Assembly (NCBI GenBank): GCA_028292405.1
Contig: JAQGMJ010000008.1
Coordinates: forward strand, 1-64,000
Reading direction: 5' to 3'
Origin: Betaproteobacteria bacterium
GTDB taxonomy: Bacteria > Pseudomonadota > Gammaproteobacteria > Burkholderiales > JAEUOS01
Length of the DNA stretch: 64,000 nt
The notes beneath the pieces are model-generated. The model was not told the origin of the DNA and made no database searches. It was given only the letters and a program-made list of their open reading frames with translations. Of this stretch, positions 1 to 8,989 are shown in pieces (the stretch's first letter is position 1; every line of letters starts with the position of its first letter). The translations under genes were made by a program, and so were the position numbers.

Positions 1-1500
1 ACGCTGCCCGGCGCCCCGGCCGCACCGGCAGCCGCCGGCGCCACTACCCACGCCGTGGTGAAGACCGACCTGCTGACCGCCGACATCACCTCCGAAGGCG
101 CCAGCCTGGACTACCTGTCGTTCACCAAGCACAAGGACTCCGACGACAAGGACAAGGACTTCGTGCTCTTCGGCACGCATAGTTATGCGGCGCAAACCGG
201 CCTCCTGGCCCAGGGCCTGGCGCTGCCGACGCACCAGACCCAGTTCACCCTGACTCCCGGCACCTATGAGCTCAAGCCCGGGGAAAACGAGTTGAAGGTG
301 CGCGCCGAAGCCATGGCCGGCACCGTCAAGGTGGCGAAGATCTACACCTTCCACCGCGACTCCTACGTGATCGACGTCAACTACGAGATCACCAACGGCG
401 GCGCCACGCCGATCGCCCCTTCGGCCTACCTGCAACTGGTGCGCGACGACAAGGCGCCGGCCGGCGAGACCCGCTTCATGCACACCTTCACCGGCCCGGC
501 CTTCTACACCGACGGCGAGACCTTCAAGAAGGACGACTTTTCCGACATCGAAAAGAGCAAGCCTGTGCCGATCGCCCCGGCCGACAACGGCTGGGTGTCG
601 ATGGTGCAGCACTATTTCGCCAGCGCCTGGCTGCCGCAGGGCAACGCGCGCCGCGAGTTCTACAGCCGCAAGGTGGCCGACGGCATCTACAGCGCCGGCG
701 TGTTCCTGCCGGTGGGCACCATCGCCCCGGGCGCCACCGGCGCCCTGTCGGCCAAGCTGTTCGCCGGCCCACAGGAAGTCGACGCGCTGGAAGCCGCCGC
801 TCCGCACCTGGAGCGGGTCAAGGACTACGGCTGGCTCGACATCCCCGCGCGCTACATGTACCAGCTGCTGAAGTGGCTGCACAGCTACCTCGGCAATTGG
901 GGCCTGGCGATCATTGCGCTGACCGTGATCATCAAGCTGATCTTCCTGCCGCTTTCCGCCGCCTCGTACAAGTCGATGGCGCGGATGAAAAAAGTCACGC
1001 CGAAAATGACCGCGCTGCGCGAGAAATACGCCAACGACCGGATGAAGATGAACCAGGCGATGATGGAGCTCTACAAGACCGAGAAGATCAACCCGCTGGG
1101 CGGCTGCTTCCCGATCGTGATCCAGATCCCGGTGTTCATCTCGCTCTACTGGTCGCTGCTGGCCACGGTGGAAATGCGCCACGCCCCCTTCTACGGCTGG
1201 ATCCACGACCTGGCCGCGCAGGACCCGTTCTACATCCTGCCGGTGATCATGGCCTGCTCGATGTTCCTGCAGACCAAGATGAACCCGACGCCGCCCGACC
1301 CGGTGCAGGCGAAGATGATGACGGTGATGCCCATCGTCTTCTCGATCTTCTTTTTCTTCTTCCCCGCCGGGCTGGTGCTCTACTGGGTGGTGAACAACCT
1401 GCTGTCGATCACCCAGCAATACTGGATTTCGCGCGTGCTCGCCGAGAAGGAACCGGGCGACGGCAAGCCAAAGGCGGCGAACGACGCCAAGAAGAAGTAG
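1..1500 (+). CDS. yidC: Membrane protein insertase YidC (5' end outside window)
   Basis: YidC inserts and folds inner-membrane proteins, alone or with SecYEG. The reading frame is open from base 1, so the N-terminal transmembrane segment and the first part of the periplasmic domain are missing; about 499 residues remain of an expected 550 or so. The first two thirds is the periplasmic beta-sandwich domain. The conserved 60KD_IMP core follows, from about residue 290, with the segment WGLAIIALTVIIKLIFLPLS, where a Lys sits in the groove position that is Arg in E. coli. A Lys/Asp-rich cytoplasmic tail ends the protein. mnmE follows after 55 bp, the usual order near the origin in proteobacteria (rpmH-rnpA-yidC-mnmE). 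Family identification is secure. Confidence 0.97.
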   Translation, partial: TLPGAPAAPAAAGATTHAVVKTDLLTADITSEGASLDYLSFTKHKDSDDKDKDFVLFGTHSYAAQTGLLAQGLALPTHQTQFTLTPGTYELKPGENELKVRAEAMAGTVKVAKIYTFHRDSYVIDVNYEITNGGATPIAPSAYLQLVRDDKAPAGETRFMHTFTGPAFYTDGETFKKDDFSDIEKSKPVPIAPADNGWVSMVQHYFASAWLPQGNARREFYSRKVADGIYSAGVFLPVGTIAPGATGALSAKLFAGPQEVDALEAAAPHLERVKDYGWLDIPARYMYQLLKWLHSYLGNWGLAIIALTVIIKLIFLPLSAASYKSMARMKKVTPKMTALREKYANDRMKMNQAMMELYKTEKINPLGGCFPIVIQIPVFISLYWSLLATVEMRHAPFYGWIHDLAAQDPFYILPVIMACSMFLQTKMNPTPPDPVQAKMMTVMPIVFSIFFFFFPAGLVLYWVVNNLLSITQQYWISRVLAEKEPGDGKPKAANDAKKK

Positions 1501-1555
1501 CAGGCAGTAGCGCCGCCGCAACACGGCAGCGGCGCCTGATCGAGAGGGGGCGCGC

Positions 1556-2920
1556 ATGAGACAAGCCGGCCAGGCCAGCCAGACCGGCGCCACCATTGCC
1601 GCCATCGCCACCGCCCCGGGGGCGGCGGGCGTGGGCGTGCTGCGGGTCTCCGGACCAGCGGTGCACGCGGTAATCGAGGGTGTGGTCGGCAAGGCGTTGA
1701 CGCCGCGCGCAGCCACCCTGGCGCGCTTTCGTGATGCGCAAGGCGCGGCGATCGACGAGGGCATCGCGCTCTACTTCCCCGCGCCGCATTCCTACACCGG
1801 CGAAGACGTACTGGAACTGCAGGGCCACGGCGGCACCGTGGTGCTCAATCTCCTGCTGCGGCGCTGCCTGGAACTCGGCTGCCGGCTGGCCGAGCCGGGC
1901 GAATTCACCCGCCGCGCCTACCTTAACGATAAACTCGATTTAGCGCAGGCCGAGAGCGTGGCCGACCTGATCGCCGCTGCATCGGAGACCGCCGCGCGCG
2001 CCGCGCTGCGCTCGCTCGAAGGCGCGTTTTCCGCCGCCGTGCACGGCCTTACCGAGCAGTTGATCAGCCTGCGCATGCTGGTCGAGGCCACCCTGGATTT
2101 TCCCGAGGAAGAGGTCGATTTCCTGCAAAAGGAAAAGGCCTGGGAGCGCCTGGCGCGGGTCGAGGCGGCGCTGGCCGAGGTCGAGCGCCGCGCGGTGCAG
2201 GGCGCGCGCCTGCGCAGCGGCCTGACCGTGGTGCTGGCGGGCCGGCCCAACGTCGGCAAGTCCTCGCTGCTCAATGCGCTCGCCGGGGCGGAGGTGGCGA
2301 TCGTCACCGCGGTCGCCGGCACCACGCGCGACCGCATAGAGCGCACCATTCTGATCGACGGCATGCCGCTGAACATCATCGACACCGCCGGGCTGCGCGA
2401 CAGTGAGGACGAAGTCGAGCGCATCGGCATCGCCCGCACCCGCGAGGCGATTCGCCACGCCGACCTGGTGCTGCACCTGACCGACGCCGAAGCGGGCGAC
2501 GGCGGCATTGCGGACACCGCCATCCTCGCCAGCCTGCCGCCCGCCATTCCGCGCCTGGAAGTGGTGAACAAGATCGACCTCGCCGGGCGCGCGCCGCGCG
2601 CCGCCGCCGGCGTGGTCGAACTCTCGGCCAAGACCGGCGAAGGCCTCGACCTGCTGCGCGAGGCGCTGAAACGCGCCGCCGGCATGGGCGAGGGCGCGGA
2701 AGACGTGATCCTGGCGCGCGAGCGCCACCTCGCCGCATTGCATGACGCGCAGCGGCATCTTGCCGCCGCCGCCGCGCACTTTCGCCCCGAGGGCCTGGCC
2801 CTGGAACTGTTCGCCGAGGAATTGCGCCTGGCGCAGGCGGCCTTAAGTGCGATCACCGGCGAATTCTCCGCCGACGACCTGCTGGGCGAAATCTTTTCGC
2901 GTTTTTGCATCGGCAAATGA
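1556..2920 (+). CDS. mnmE: tRNA uridine-5-carboxymethylaminomethyl modification GTPase MnmE
   Basis: With MnmG this GTPase builds the cmnm5 group on wobble uridine 34 of certain tRNAs. The 454-residue protein has the family's usual length. It has an N-terminal folate-binding domain, a helical domain and an inserted Ras-like G domain: P-loop GRPNVGKSS near residue 228, DTAGLRD for G3 and NKIDL for G4. It ends in FCIGK, which holds the catalytic Cys. The ATG follows a GAGAGGGGG ribosome-binding site. Its partner mnmG lies 20 kb downstream on the same strand. Confidence 0.98.
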   Translation: MRQAGQASQTGATIAAIATAPGAAGVGVLRVSGPAVHAVIEGVVGKALTPRAATLARFRDAQGAAIDEGIALYFPAPHSYTGEDVLELQGHGGTVVLNLLLRRCLELGCRLAEPGEFTRRAYLNDKLDLAQAESVADLIAAASETAARAALRSLEGAFSAAVHGLTEQLISLRMLVEATLDFPEEEVDFLQKEKAWERLARVEAALAEVERRAVQGARLRSGLTVVLAGRPNVGKSSLLNALAGAEVAIVTAVAGTTRDRIERTILIDGMPLNIIDTAGLRDSEDEVERIGIARTREAIRHADLVLHLTDAEAGDGGIADTAILASLPPAIPRLEVVNKIDLAGRAPRAAAGVVELSAKTGEGLDLLREALKRAAGMGEGAEDVILARERHLAALHDAQRHLAAAAAHFRPEGLALELFAEELRLAQAALSAITGEFSADDLLGEIFSRFCIGK

Positions 2921-2968
2921 GGCAGAGGCGCATGCCGCGCTGCGGAATGTAAATTCCTGTAACGGTGG

Positions 2969-2997
2969 TTCAACTGCGCGCCCGGGCGCGCTAGTAT
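2969..2997 (+). promoter_or_regulatory. Candidate sigma70 promoter with palindromic spacer
   Basis: TTCAAC (2969-2974) and TAGTAT (2992-2997) are separated by exactly 17 bp. The spacer is almost entirely the perfect 16-bp palindrome GCGCGCCCGGGCGCGC (2976-2991). The site lies 70 bp before the start of the small membrane gene at 3068. It was found by eye. Confidence 0.4.
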
Positions 2998-3067
2998 GGC
3001 GGCGGCGCGGCGAGGGGCGCGCCGCATTCCAATTCCACATCGACGAGCAGAGGGGCCGGCGAGAAGC

Positions 3068-3496
3068 ATGGAGATACTGGCGTGGCTGGTCGCGGCCATG
3101 GTGGTCAATGTCGCGTGCATGGCGCAGATCACGCGCTGGCAGGCGTATCGCCTGCGCGGCTGGAGAATCCGCAACGGCGAGGCCTTGCGGGTGCACGGCC
3201 TGGCCAGCCTGGAGGGCGGTTTTTGCGCCCTGGCGGCGCTCTACGGCATGGCCTGGCTGCCGGGACTGGGCAGCCCGATGGAACTGGCCTTGAGCGTCCT
3301 CGCCTTTTTCGTGCCCTATTACTTTCAGCTGCGCTACAGCGCCTACCGGCTGGCGAAGTCGCAGCGCGAGCGCGGCCGCGGCGTGGCGCGGCAGAATGTG
3401 CGCGACATCGCCAACGCCACGTTCGGCTATGCGTCGGTGCTCTATCTGGCCTTCGGCGCCGCCGGCGAAATGATCTGGCGCATGAGCAACGGCTAG
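3068..3496 (+). CDS. Hypothetical multi-pass membrane protein (142 aa)
   Basis: The function is not recognised. The protein has an N-terminal hydrophobic helix (ILAWLVAAMVVNVACMA), two more central hydrophobic stretches around GGFCALAALYGMAWL and LALSVLAFFVPYYF, and a C-terminal one (FGYASVLYLAFGAAGEMI). A basic loop (RLAKSQRERGRG) separates the last two, suggesting a four-helix inner-membrane protein. The open frame extends upstream to 2996, but the ATG at 3068 precedes the first hydrophobic helix and lies downstream of a plausible promoter. It sits between mnmE and the Sel1 gene, all on the same strand, with no obvious functional link. Confidence 0.7.
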   Translation: MEILAWLVAAMVVNVACMAQITRWQAYRLRGWRIRNGEALRVHGLASLEGGFCALAALYGMAWLPGLGSPMELALSVLAFFVPYYFQLRYSAYRLAKSQRERGRGVARQNVRDIANATFGYASVLYLAFGAAGEMIWRMSNG

Positions 3497-3507
3497 GCGT
3501 GCGCCAG

Positions 3508-3573
3508 GGTTTACGGTTGGATGCGGCTGGGTTTGCGGTTGGGTTTGCGGTTGGGTTTGCGGTTGGGTTTGCG
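3508..3573 (+). repeat. 12-bp tandem repeat (TTTGCGGTTGGG)n
   Basis: Three and a half perfect copies of TTTGCGGTTGGG run from 3532 to 3573. At least one degenerate copy precedes them from about 3508. The array lies between the stop of the membrane gene and the start of the Sel1 gene, so it is intergenic under the starts chosen here. TATATC at 3574-3579 adjoins its right edge, and the TTGGGT at 3551-3556 inside the repeat is 17 bp upstream of it. Confidence 0.8.
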
Positions 3574-3645
3574 TATATCTGTGCGCCCGGCGCCCCCGGG
3601 TGTACCATCACACTCCGTGGCCTTAATCGATTTTTTCTCCCGACC

Positions 3646-5949
3646 ATGACGCTGCGGCGCAAGGGATTGCTGTCCCCCGGCGCCGTGCCGCGGCCGCGCT
3701 GGCGGGTTTCACTGCGGGCCCTGCTGCTGGCCTTGCCCCTGTGTCTGCCTCTCGCTGCTCTGGCGGCGAACGAAATGACCGGCGCGCTCGAGGCCTTTCG
3801 CGCCGGCGACTACGACCGCGCCTTGCGCCTGAGCCGCCCGCTGGCCGCGAAGGAAAATTCGCAGGCGATGTACCTGCTCGGCGTGATGTACGAGCAGGGC
3901 AAGGGGGTGGAGCGCGACGACCCCACCGCGGTGAAATGGTATGCCGCCGCCGCGCGCAAGGCGAGCAACGCCTCGGCCCAATACAACCTGGCGCGCATGT
4001 ACCTGGACGGCCGCGGCGTGCGCAAGAACGAGGCGAAGGCCCGCGAATGGCTGGAGGTCGCCGCCGCCCAGGGGCACGCGGAATCGGTCAAGCTGCTGGC
4101 TGAACTGGGCGGCAGCGCCGCAGCGCCCAACGTTGTCAGCAGTGCGCCCGCGCCCGCCGCGCCGGTAGCCAATGCTGCCCCAGCGGCGCCGCGACCCGAG
4201 CCGCCCCCGGCCAGAACGCCCGAGCCGGCCAAGGCCGCCGCCGCTCCGGCCGCGCCCACCGCGGCCACCGGCACCACGCCGGTGCTCGCGGCGTATCAAA
4301 ACGGCGACTACGCCCAGGCGTTGAAACTGTCGCAGCCGCTGGCCGGCAGGGAAGACGGCCCCGGCATGTACGTGCTGGGCAAGCTGTATGAGGAAGGCCA
4401 CGGCATCAAGCGCGACGACTACACCGCCGTCAAATGGCTGGCCGCCGCCTCGCACAAGGCCAATTACGCGCCGGCCGAATACGCCCTGGCGCGCATGTAC
4501 ATGGACGGCCGCGGCGTCGGCAAGAACCAGGCGAAGGCGAAAGAGTGGCTGGGCGCGGCGGCGGCGCAAGGCCATGCCGAGTCGCAGCGACTGCTGGCCG
4601 AACTCGGCGGCAAGAGCGTGCCGGTGGCGGCGGCCGCGCCGCCCGTTCCGCCACCTGCGCCGGTTGCCGTTGCCGCGCCTCATGCCCCGCCCGCTCCGGT
4701 CGCGCCTGCAGCGCCCGCCGCACCGGCCCCGGCTGCGGTTGCAATCACACCGGCGGCTCCTGTTGCGCCAGCCCAGCCGAAACCGGCCGAGGTGGCCAAG
4801 GCGCCCCAGCCCCCGGCCAGGCCGGCGCCCGCGCCCAGAGCGCCGGAACCCGAAGCGCCGAAAACCGCGATGATCACCCGGCCCGCGCCGCCGGTGGAGG
4901 CGCCCGCTTCACGGCCCCCCTTACAGCCCACCTCGCCGCCGCCCGCCGCCACACCGGCGCCGCCCGCGCCGGCCACAGCCGTGTCGCGCACCGGCCCGCC
5001 CTTCGGCGCCTATTCCCCGGCTGCCGCCAAAGTCGCCGTCGCCAGCCTGGAAGCGGCTTTCAAGCGTAGCGCCGGTTCCAACCCGGCCACCCCGGCCGCG
5101 GCGCGCGCCCAGCTCGAGGAGCCGCTATTGACGGTGGCGATGCGCTACTGGGAAGCGGAGGCCGACGGCCAGCGCCAGGGCATGGAAGAGCTGCGCGCCG
5201 CAGTGCAGGCGCCGGCCGCCATCGGCGTCGGCCGCGCCATGCGCGCCTCCACCAGCGGCAGCGAGCTGGCGGCGGCGGCGCTGCTGACCGAGCTGACCCA
5301 GGGCGGCAGCGGGGCGGCAACCCAGGCTTGCGATGCCTATGTCGCCGCCGCCAACGCGCGCGGCCCGGACCACGCGCCGGCGCTGTACCACGCCGCGCTG
5401 TGCAACGCGCAGAAAAATCCCAAGCAGTCACTCGACTGGCTGCAGGCTTCGGCGCTGGCCGGCCACGCCGGCGCGCTGGAAACCCTGGGCCGGGCCTGCG
5501 TCGAGGGCAGCGAGAAGGACTGGGGCTGCGCCAGCCACTATTTCGAGCTGGCGGCCCGGCGCGGCCGCCCTTCCTCGATGACGCTGTATGGCTGGGTGCT
5601 GTCGAACCAGCCGGTGGCCAGCGAAAAGGATTTCATCTCCGCCATCGAGTGGTACCGCAAGGGTGCCGCCGCCGGCGACTTGTTCGCGCAGAACAATATC
5701 GGCGAGATGTACGAGCGCGGGCGCGGCACGGGCAGGGACGACAAGCTGGCGCGGCAGTGGTACGGCCGCGCGGCCGAGGCCGGCTTCGGCCCGGGGCAAT
5801 TCAACTATGCGCGTATGCTGCTGGCAGGCACCGGCGGCCCGACCGACCGCGACGGCGCGGTACAGTGGCTGAAAAAGGCGGAAAGCAACGGCGTGGCGCC
5901 GGCCAAGGCGGCGCTGCAGCAGATCGCCGCCGCCGGCAATATCAAGTAA
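3646..5949 (+). CDS. Secreted Sel1/TPR-like repeat protein with Pro/Ala-rich linkers
   Basis: The 767-residue product begins with an Arg-rich n-region and a hydrophobic stretch ending in LAALAANE, a likely Sec signal peptide of about 41 residues. Residues about 71-155 and 237-322 are two near-duplicate blocks of Sel1 repeats, with motifs such as MYLLGVMYEQGKGV and ARMYLDGRGV. They are joined by a Pro/Ala linker, and a longer linker spans about 323-455. The C-terminal third has further Sel1 repeats (NNIGEMYERGRGT). Sel1 repeats act as protein-protein scaffolds, here probably in the periplasm; the partner is unknown. The frame is open upstream to 3082, but the signal peptide points to ATG 3646, which lacks a clear ribosome-binding site. 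The two Sel1 blocks look like an internal duplication. Confidence 0.85.
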   Translation: MTLRRKGLLSPGAVPRPRWRVSLRALLLALPLCLPLAALAANEMTGALEAFRAGDYDRALRLSRPLAAKENSQAMYLLGVMYEQGKGVERDDPTAVKWYAAAARKASNASAQYNLARMYLDGRGVRKNEAKAREWLEVAAAQGHAESVKLLAELGGSAAAPNVVSSAPAPAAPVANAAPAAPRPEPPPARTPEPAKAAAAPAAPTAATGTTPVLAAYQNGDYAQALKLSQPLAGREDGPGMYVLGKLYEEGHGIKRDDYTAVKWLAAASHKANYAPAEYALARMYMDGRGVGKNQAKAKEWLGAAAAQGHAESQRLLAELGGKSVPVAAAAPPVPPPAPVAVAAPHAPPAPVAPAAPAAPAPAAVAITPAAPVAPAQPKPAEVAKAPQPPARPAPAPRAPEPEAPKTAMITRPAPPVEAPASRPPLQPTSPPPAATPAPPAPATAVSRTGPPFGAYSPAAAKVAVASLEAAFKRSAGSNPATPAAARAQLEEPLLTVAMRYWEAEADGQRQGMEELRAAVQAPAAIGVGRAMRASTSGSELAAAALLTELTQGGSGAATQACDAYVAAANARGPDHAPALYHAALCNAQKNPKQSLDWLQASALAGHAGALETLGRACVEGSEKDWGCASHYFELAARRGRPSSMTLYGWVLSNQPVASEKDFISAIEWYRKGAAAGDLFAQNNIGEMYERGRGTGRDDKLARQWYGRAAEAGFGPGQFNYARMLLAGTGGPTDRDGAVQWLKKAESNGVAPAKAALQQIAAAGNIK

Positions 5950-6020
5950 CGCGCATTGGCGGGCGCAGGCAACGCGCAAACAAACACCGACAAGCACTAA
6001 TCAGCAGTCTAGGAGACAGC

Positions 6021-6818
6021 ATGACCTGGGACCCGACCCTCTATCTGAAATTCGGCTCGGATCGCTTGCGACCGGCCCTCGATCTGCTGGCGCGCGTCGG
6101 CCTGCAGGCGCCCAAGGTGGTGGTCGATCTCGGCTGCGGCGCCGGCAACGTCACCCAGGCCTTGCGCGCGCGCTGGCCCGACGCCCGGCAGACCCACATC
6201 ATCGGCGTCGATTCCTCACCCGAGATGCTTGCGCGCGCTGCAAAGACGGAGCCCAGCGCCGAATGGGTGCAGGCCGATATTTCCACCTGGACCCCGGAAG
6301 CGCCGGTGGACCTGATCTTTTCCAATGCCGCGCTGCACTGGCTGCCGGACCATGAGCACCTGTTTCCGCGCCTGATGGGCTTCGTCAAGCCGGGCGGCGA
6401 GCTGGCGGTGCAGATGCCGAACCAGACTTCCGCCCCTTCGCATGCCGGCATTGCCGAGAGCATCGACGCCGCGCCCTTGCGCGGGGCGGTGAAGGCCGAA
6501 TTGATGGAAAAGCGCCTGGCGCCGATCGCCGCGCCCGGCACCTATTACGACTGGCTCTCGCCCGCAGCGCAACGCGTCGACCAGTGGGAAACGCTGTATA
6601 CCCATGTGCTCGACGGCGCCTCGCCCGGCTCTTCCGCCGTGGCGGAGTGGACCCAGAGCACGGCGCTCAAGCCCATCCTCAACGCGATGGATGCGCCGGC
6701 CCAGGCCTGGTTCTGGTCCGACTACTGCCGGCGCATGAACGCTGCCTACCCGCGCCGCGCCGACGGCACCACCCTGTTCCCGTTCCGCCGGCTATTCATG
6801 GTGGCGCTGAAGAAATAG
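6021..6818 (+). CDS. tam: Trans-aconitate 2-methyltransferase
   Basis: This SAM-dependent enzyme methylates trans-aconitate, an inhibitory by-product of aconitase, giving a monomethyl ester. The 265-residue protein matches the family in length. It starts MTWDPTLYLKF, has SAM motif I VVVDLGCGAGN at about 32-42, the LIFSNAALHWL segment typical of Tam, and ends FPFRRLFMVALKK. The ATG follows AGGAGACAGC, a clear ribosome-binding site. It stands 71 bp after the Sel1 gene and may be transcribed alone. Confidence 0.92.
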   Translation: MTWDPTLYLKFGSDRLRPALDLLARVGLQAPKVVVDLGCGAGNVTQALRARWPDARQTHIIGVDSSPEMLARAAKTEPSAEWVQADISTWTPEAPVDLIFSNAALHWLPDHEHLFPRLMGFVKPGGELAVQMPNQTSAPSHAGIAESIDAAPLRGAVKAELMEKRLAPIAAPGTYYDWLSPAAQRVDQWETLYTHVLDGASPGSSAVAEWTQSTALKPILNAMDAPAQAWFWSDYCRRMNAAYPRRADGTTLFPFRRLFMVALKK

Positions 6819-6884
6819 CCCACGGATCGGCAAGCCCGGCGTTCCCCGGGAAAGCAAGTTTTTGTATCATTTGCGCGGGGTCAA

Positions 6885-6913
6885 TGTTCATCGGCCCCGC
6901 AGCCTGCTATACA
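6885..6913 (+). promoter_or_regulatory. Candidate extended -10 promoter before the GST gene
   Basis: TGTTCA (6885-6890) and TATACA (6908-6913) are 17 bp apart, and TGC directly precedes the -10 (extended -10). The site is 75 bp upstream of the GST start. The -35 is weak. Confidence 0.3.
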
Positions 6914-6987
6914 CGGGGGTTCTGCAAGGTTCGCCGCGCCGTGGTTGTCACGGTCTCGTCATATTTCTCGCACATAAGCTCTTGACC

Positions 6988-7674
6988 ATGGCCGGGCACG
7001 ACCGCATCCTCTACGAAGTTGTTGGCCGCGAAGACCGGCGGATCTCGCCGTTCTGCTGGCGCGTGCGCATGGCGCTGGCCCACAAGGGGCTGGAGTGCCA
7101 CTTCGAGCCGACGCGCTATACCGAAAAGGACAAGATCGCCTTTTCCGGGCAAAAGCTGCTGCCCATCCTGGTCGATTTCGGCGAAGTCGTCACCGACTCC
7201 TGGAGCATCGCCAAGTACATCGACGAGAACTACTACCAGGAGCGCTCCCTGCTGCTGGGCGGCGGCACCCGCTTTGTCAGCCTGTGGACCGATACGCAAC
7301 TTCAGCCCGTGCTGGCTCGCTGCATCATCAAGGACCTCTACGACAACCTCGACCCCCTCGACCAGGAATATTTCCGCGTCTCGCGCGAGGCGCGCTACGG
7401 CAAGACCATCGAGGAAATGCACCTGGAGCGCGAGTCCAACGAGCTCAACCTCAAGCGCGTGCTGACGATGATCCGCGAGCTGGTACGCACCCAGCCCTTC
7501 ATCTGCGGCAAGGCCCCGGCCTACGCCGACTACATCGTCTTCGGCGCGTTCCAGTGGGCGCGCTGCGTCAGCCCCTTCAAGTTCCTCGACGACAACGACC
7601 CCATCTTCGCCTGGCGCGGCCGGATGATCCGGCAGTACGGCAGCCTGGCGAACACGGTGCCGCACTACGACTAG
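6988..7674 (+). CDS. Glutathione S-transferase family protein (beta-etherase-like)
   Basis: This is a cytosolic GST-fold protein of 228 residues. The N-terminal thioredoxin-like domain carries RISPFCWRVRMALAHKGL, with Ser/Cys at the usual glutathione-contact helix, then LLPILVDFGE and TDSWSIAKYIDE, the cis-Pro and gamma-Glu binding motifs. The C-terminal helical domain includes GKAPAYADYIVFGAFQWARC, with the conserved Asp of the N-capping box. The arrangement resembles the LigE/LigF-like branch, so conjugation or ether cleavage with glutathione is possible; the substrate is unknown. The frame is open to 6862, but ATG 6988 fits family N-termini. Its last four bases overlap the end of the convergent gene that follows. 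Confidence 0.88.
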   Translation: MAGHDRILYEVVGREDRRISPFCWRVRMALAHKGLECHFEPTRYTEKDKIAFSGQKLLPILVDFGEVVTDSWSIAKYIDENYYQERSLLLGGGTRFVSLWTDTQLQPVLARCIIKDLYDNLDPLDQEYFRVSREARYGKTIEEMHLERESNELNLKRVLTMIRELVRTQPFICGKAPAYADYIVFGAFQWARCVSPFKFLDDNDPIFAWRGRMIRQYGSLANTVPHYD

Positions 7675-8090
7675 TCGTCGTTCTCGTCGTACTGTGCCCG
7701 CACGCCAGGCCTCGACAGCACCATCCAGGTCATCACCGAGAGAATGGTGCCGTAGGGCATGAACATCGCGCCGGGCGCGGCGACGATCATGCTCAAGCGC
7801 CGGCGCCGGTGCCGGCCAAGCGCTCGCCCGGAAATGATTTGCATTACTCCCAGCGCGATGCCCACGCAAATCACCACGCCGAAAACGACCGTGAATATTG
7901 CGAACGGAAAATTGTCCGGCTGCCCGTTTTTGCCCAACGGGATGTGGGTGGACATGTAGGCCATTACCACCAGGTGAATGATGAAAAAGCAGGAAAAAAA
8001 TATGGTCATGGCGCCGGAGATATAGTGAAACAAGGACAGCAGGCGCAGATGCTCATCGTCGAGGACTCGTTGCTTTTCTTCCGGATTCAT
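7671..8090 (-). CDS. Hypothetical membrane protein (139 aa)
   Basis: The product is not recognised. A polar N-terminus (MNPEEKQRVLDDEHLRLL) leads into three hydrophobic segments: FHYISGAMTIFFSCFFIIHL, FAIFTVVFGVVICVGIALGV and a third around MIVAAPGAMFMPYGTILSV. A strongly basic loop GRHRRRRLS lies between the second and third. The C-terminus is acidic. It resembles small inner-membrane proteins annotated only as hypothetical. The gene reads toward the GST gene and overlaps its stop by 4 bp. fghA lies upstream on the same strand, 29 bp away, so the two may be cotranscribed. Confidence 0.75.
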   Translation of the reverse strand: MNPEEKQRVLDDEHLRLLSLFHYISGAMTIFFSCFFIIHLVVMAYMSTHIPLGKNGQPDNFPFAIFTVVFGVVICVGIALGVMQIISGRALGRHRRRRLSMIVAAPGAMFMPYGTILSVMTWMVLSRPGVRAQYDENDD

Positions 8091-8119
8091 TGACGTTCTT
8101 TTCGGAGAGGGAAAGTGGA

Positions 8120-8989
8120 TTAGCTCGCCTGCGCGCCCAGCTGCCGCGCATGAAACGCGATGTGGTCGCGCATGAAGCTGGAAATGAAATAGTAGCCGTG
8201 GTCATAGCCGGCGTGGCGCCGCAGCTCCAGCGGCTGGTGCGCGGCCGCGCAGGCGGCCTCGAACAGCTCCGGGTGCAATTGCCCATCACTCAAAAACTTG
8301 TCGCTCTCACCCTGGTCGACCAGGATACCGCCAGGGAAGGGCGTGTGCGCCTTTTTCATTAGTTCCGATGCGTCGTACGCCGCCCATGCCGCGCGGTCCG
8401 CGCCGAGGTAGCCGCTGAACCCCTTTTCACCCCAGGCGCATTGCGTCGGCGCGGCGATCGGCGCGAAGGCGGAGACGGACTTGTACTGCCCGCGATTGCG
8501 CAGCGCGCAGACCAGCGCGCCGTGCCCGCCCATCGAGTGGCCGAAGATGCCGGCGCGCGCGAAGTCGCCGGGGAAGTGCTGCGCCAGCAGCGCCGGCAAT
8601 TCCTCCGTGACGTAGCTGAACATGCGGTAGTGCGCGCTCCACGGCGCTTGCGTGGCATCCACGTAAAAACCGGCGCCGGCGCCGAAATCCCAGTCCTTCG
8701 CTTCATCGGCGATGCCGGTGTTGCGCGGGCTGGTGTCGGGCGCCACCAGCATCACGCCGTGCTCGGCGGCCCACTGCTGGGCGCCGGCCTTGATCATGAA
8801 GGTCTCTTCCGTGCAGGTCAGCCCCGCCAGGTAGGTGAGCACCGGCACCGGGTGATGGCTGGCCTGCGGCGGCAGGTAGACGGAGAAGCGCATTTCGCCG
8901 GCGCACGCCTGCGAAGCGTGGGCATGGAAGGACTGCACGCCGCCGAAGCAGGCGTGGGCGGACAGGAGGCGCAATTCGGAGGCGGGCAT
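8120..8989 (-). CDS. fghA: S-formylglutathione hydrolase
   Basis: This enzyme hydrolyses S-formylglutathione to formate and glutathione, the last step of glutathione-dependent formaldehyde detoxification. The 289-residue alpha/beta hydrolase of the esterase D family has the triad Ser152 (GHSMGGHG), Asp230 (QGESDKF) and His264 (YDHGYYF). It also has the family's LTYLAGLTCTEETFMIKAG segment. The frame is open to 9226, but ATG 8989 starts the standard N-terminus. The partner formaldehyde dehydrogenase gene (adhC/frmA) is not in the window, so the pathway genes are split in this genome. Confidence 0.93.
   Translation of the reverse strand: MPASELRLLSAHACFGGVQSFHAHASQACAGEMRFSVYLPPQASHHPVPVLTYLAGLTCTEETFMIKAGAQQWAAEHGVMLVAPDTSPRNTGIADEAKDWDFGAGAGFYVDATQAPWSAHYRMFSYVTEELPALLAQHFPGDFARAGIFGHSMGGHGALVCALRNRGQYKSVSAFAPIAAPTQCAWGEKGFSGYLGADRAAWAAYDASELMKKAHTPFPGGILVDQGESDKFLSDGQLHPELFEAACAAAHQPLELRRHAGYDHGYYFISSFMRDHIAFHARQLGAQAS

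Noticed and set aside
1..3000. oriC within the window
   Set aside because: No cluster of DnaA boxes (TTATCCACA) was found; the origin is inferred to lie left of the window.
3082..3645. Upstream extension of the Sel1 gene frame
   Set aside because: It overlaps the small membrane gene and the 12-bp repeat array; the signal peptide starts properly at 3646.
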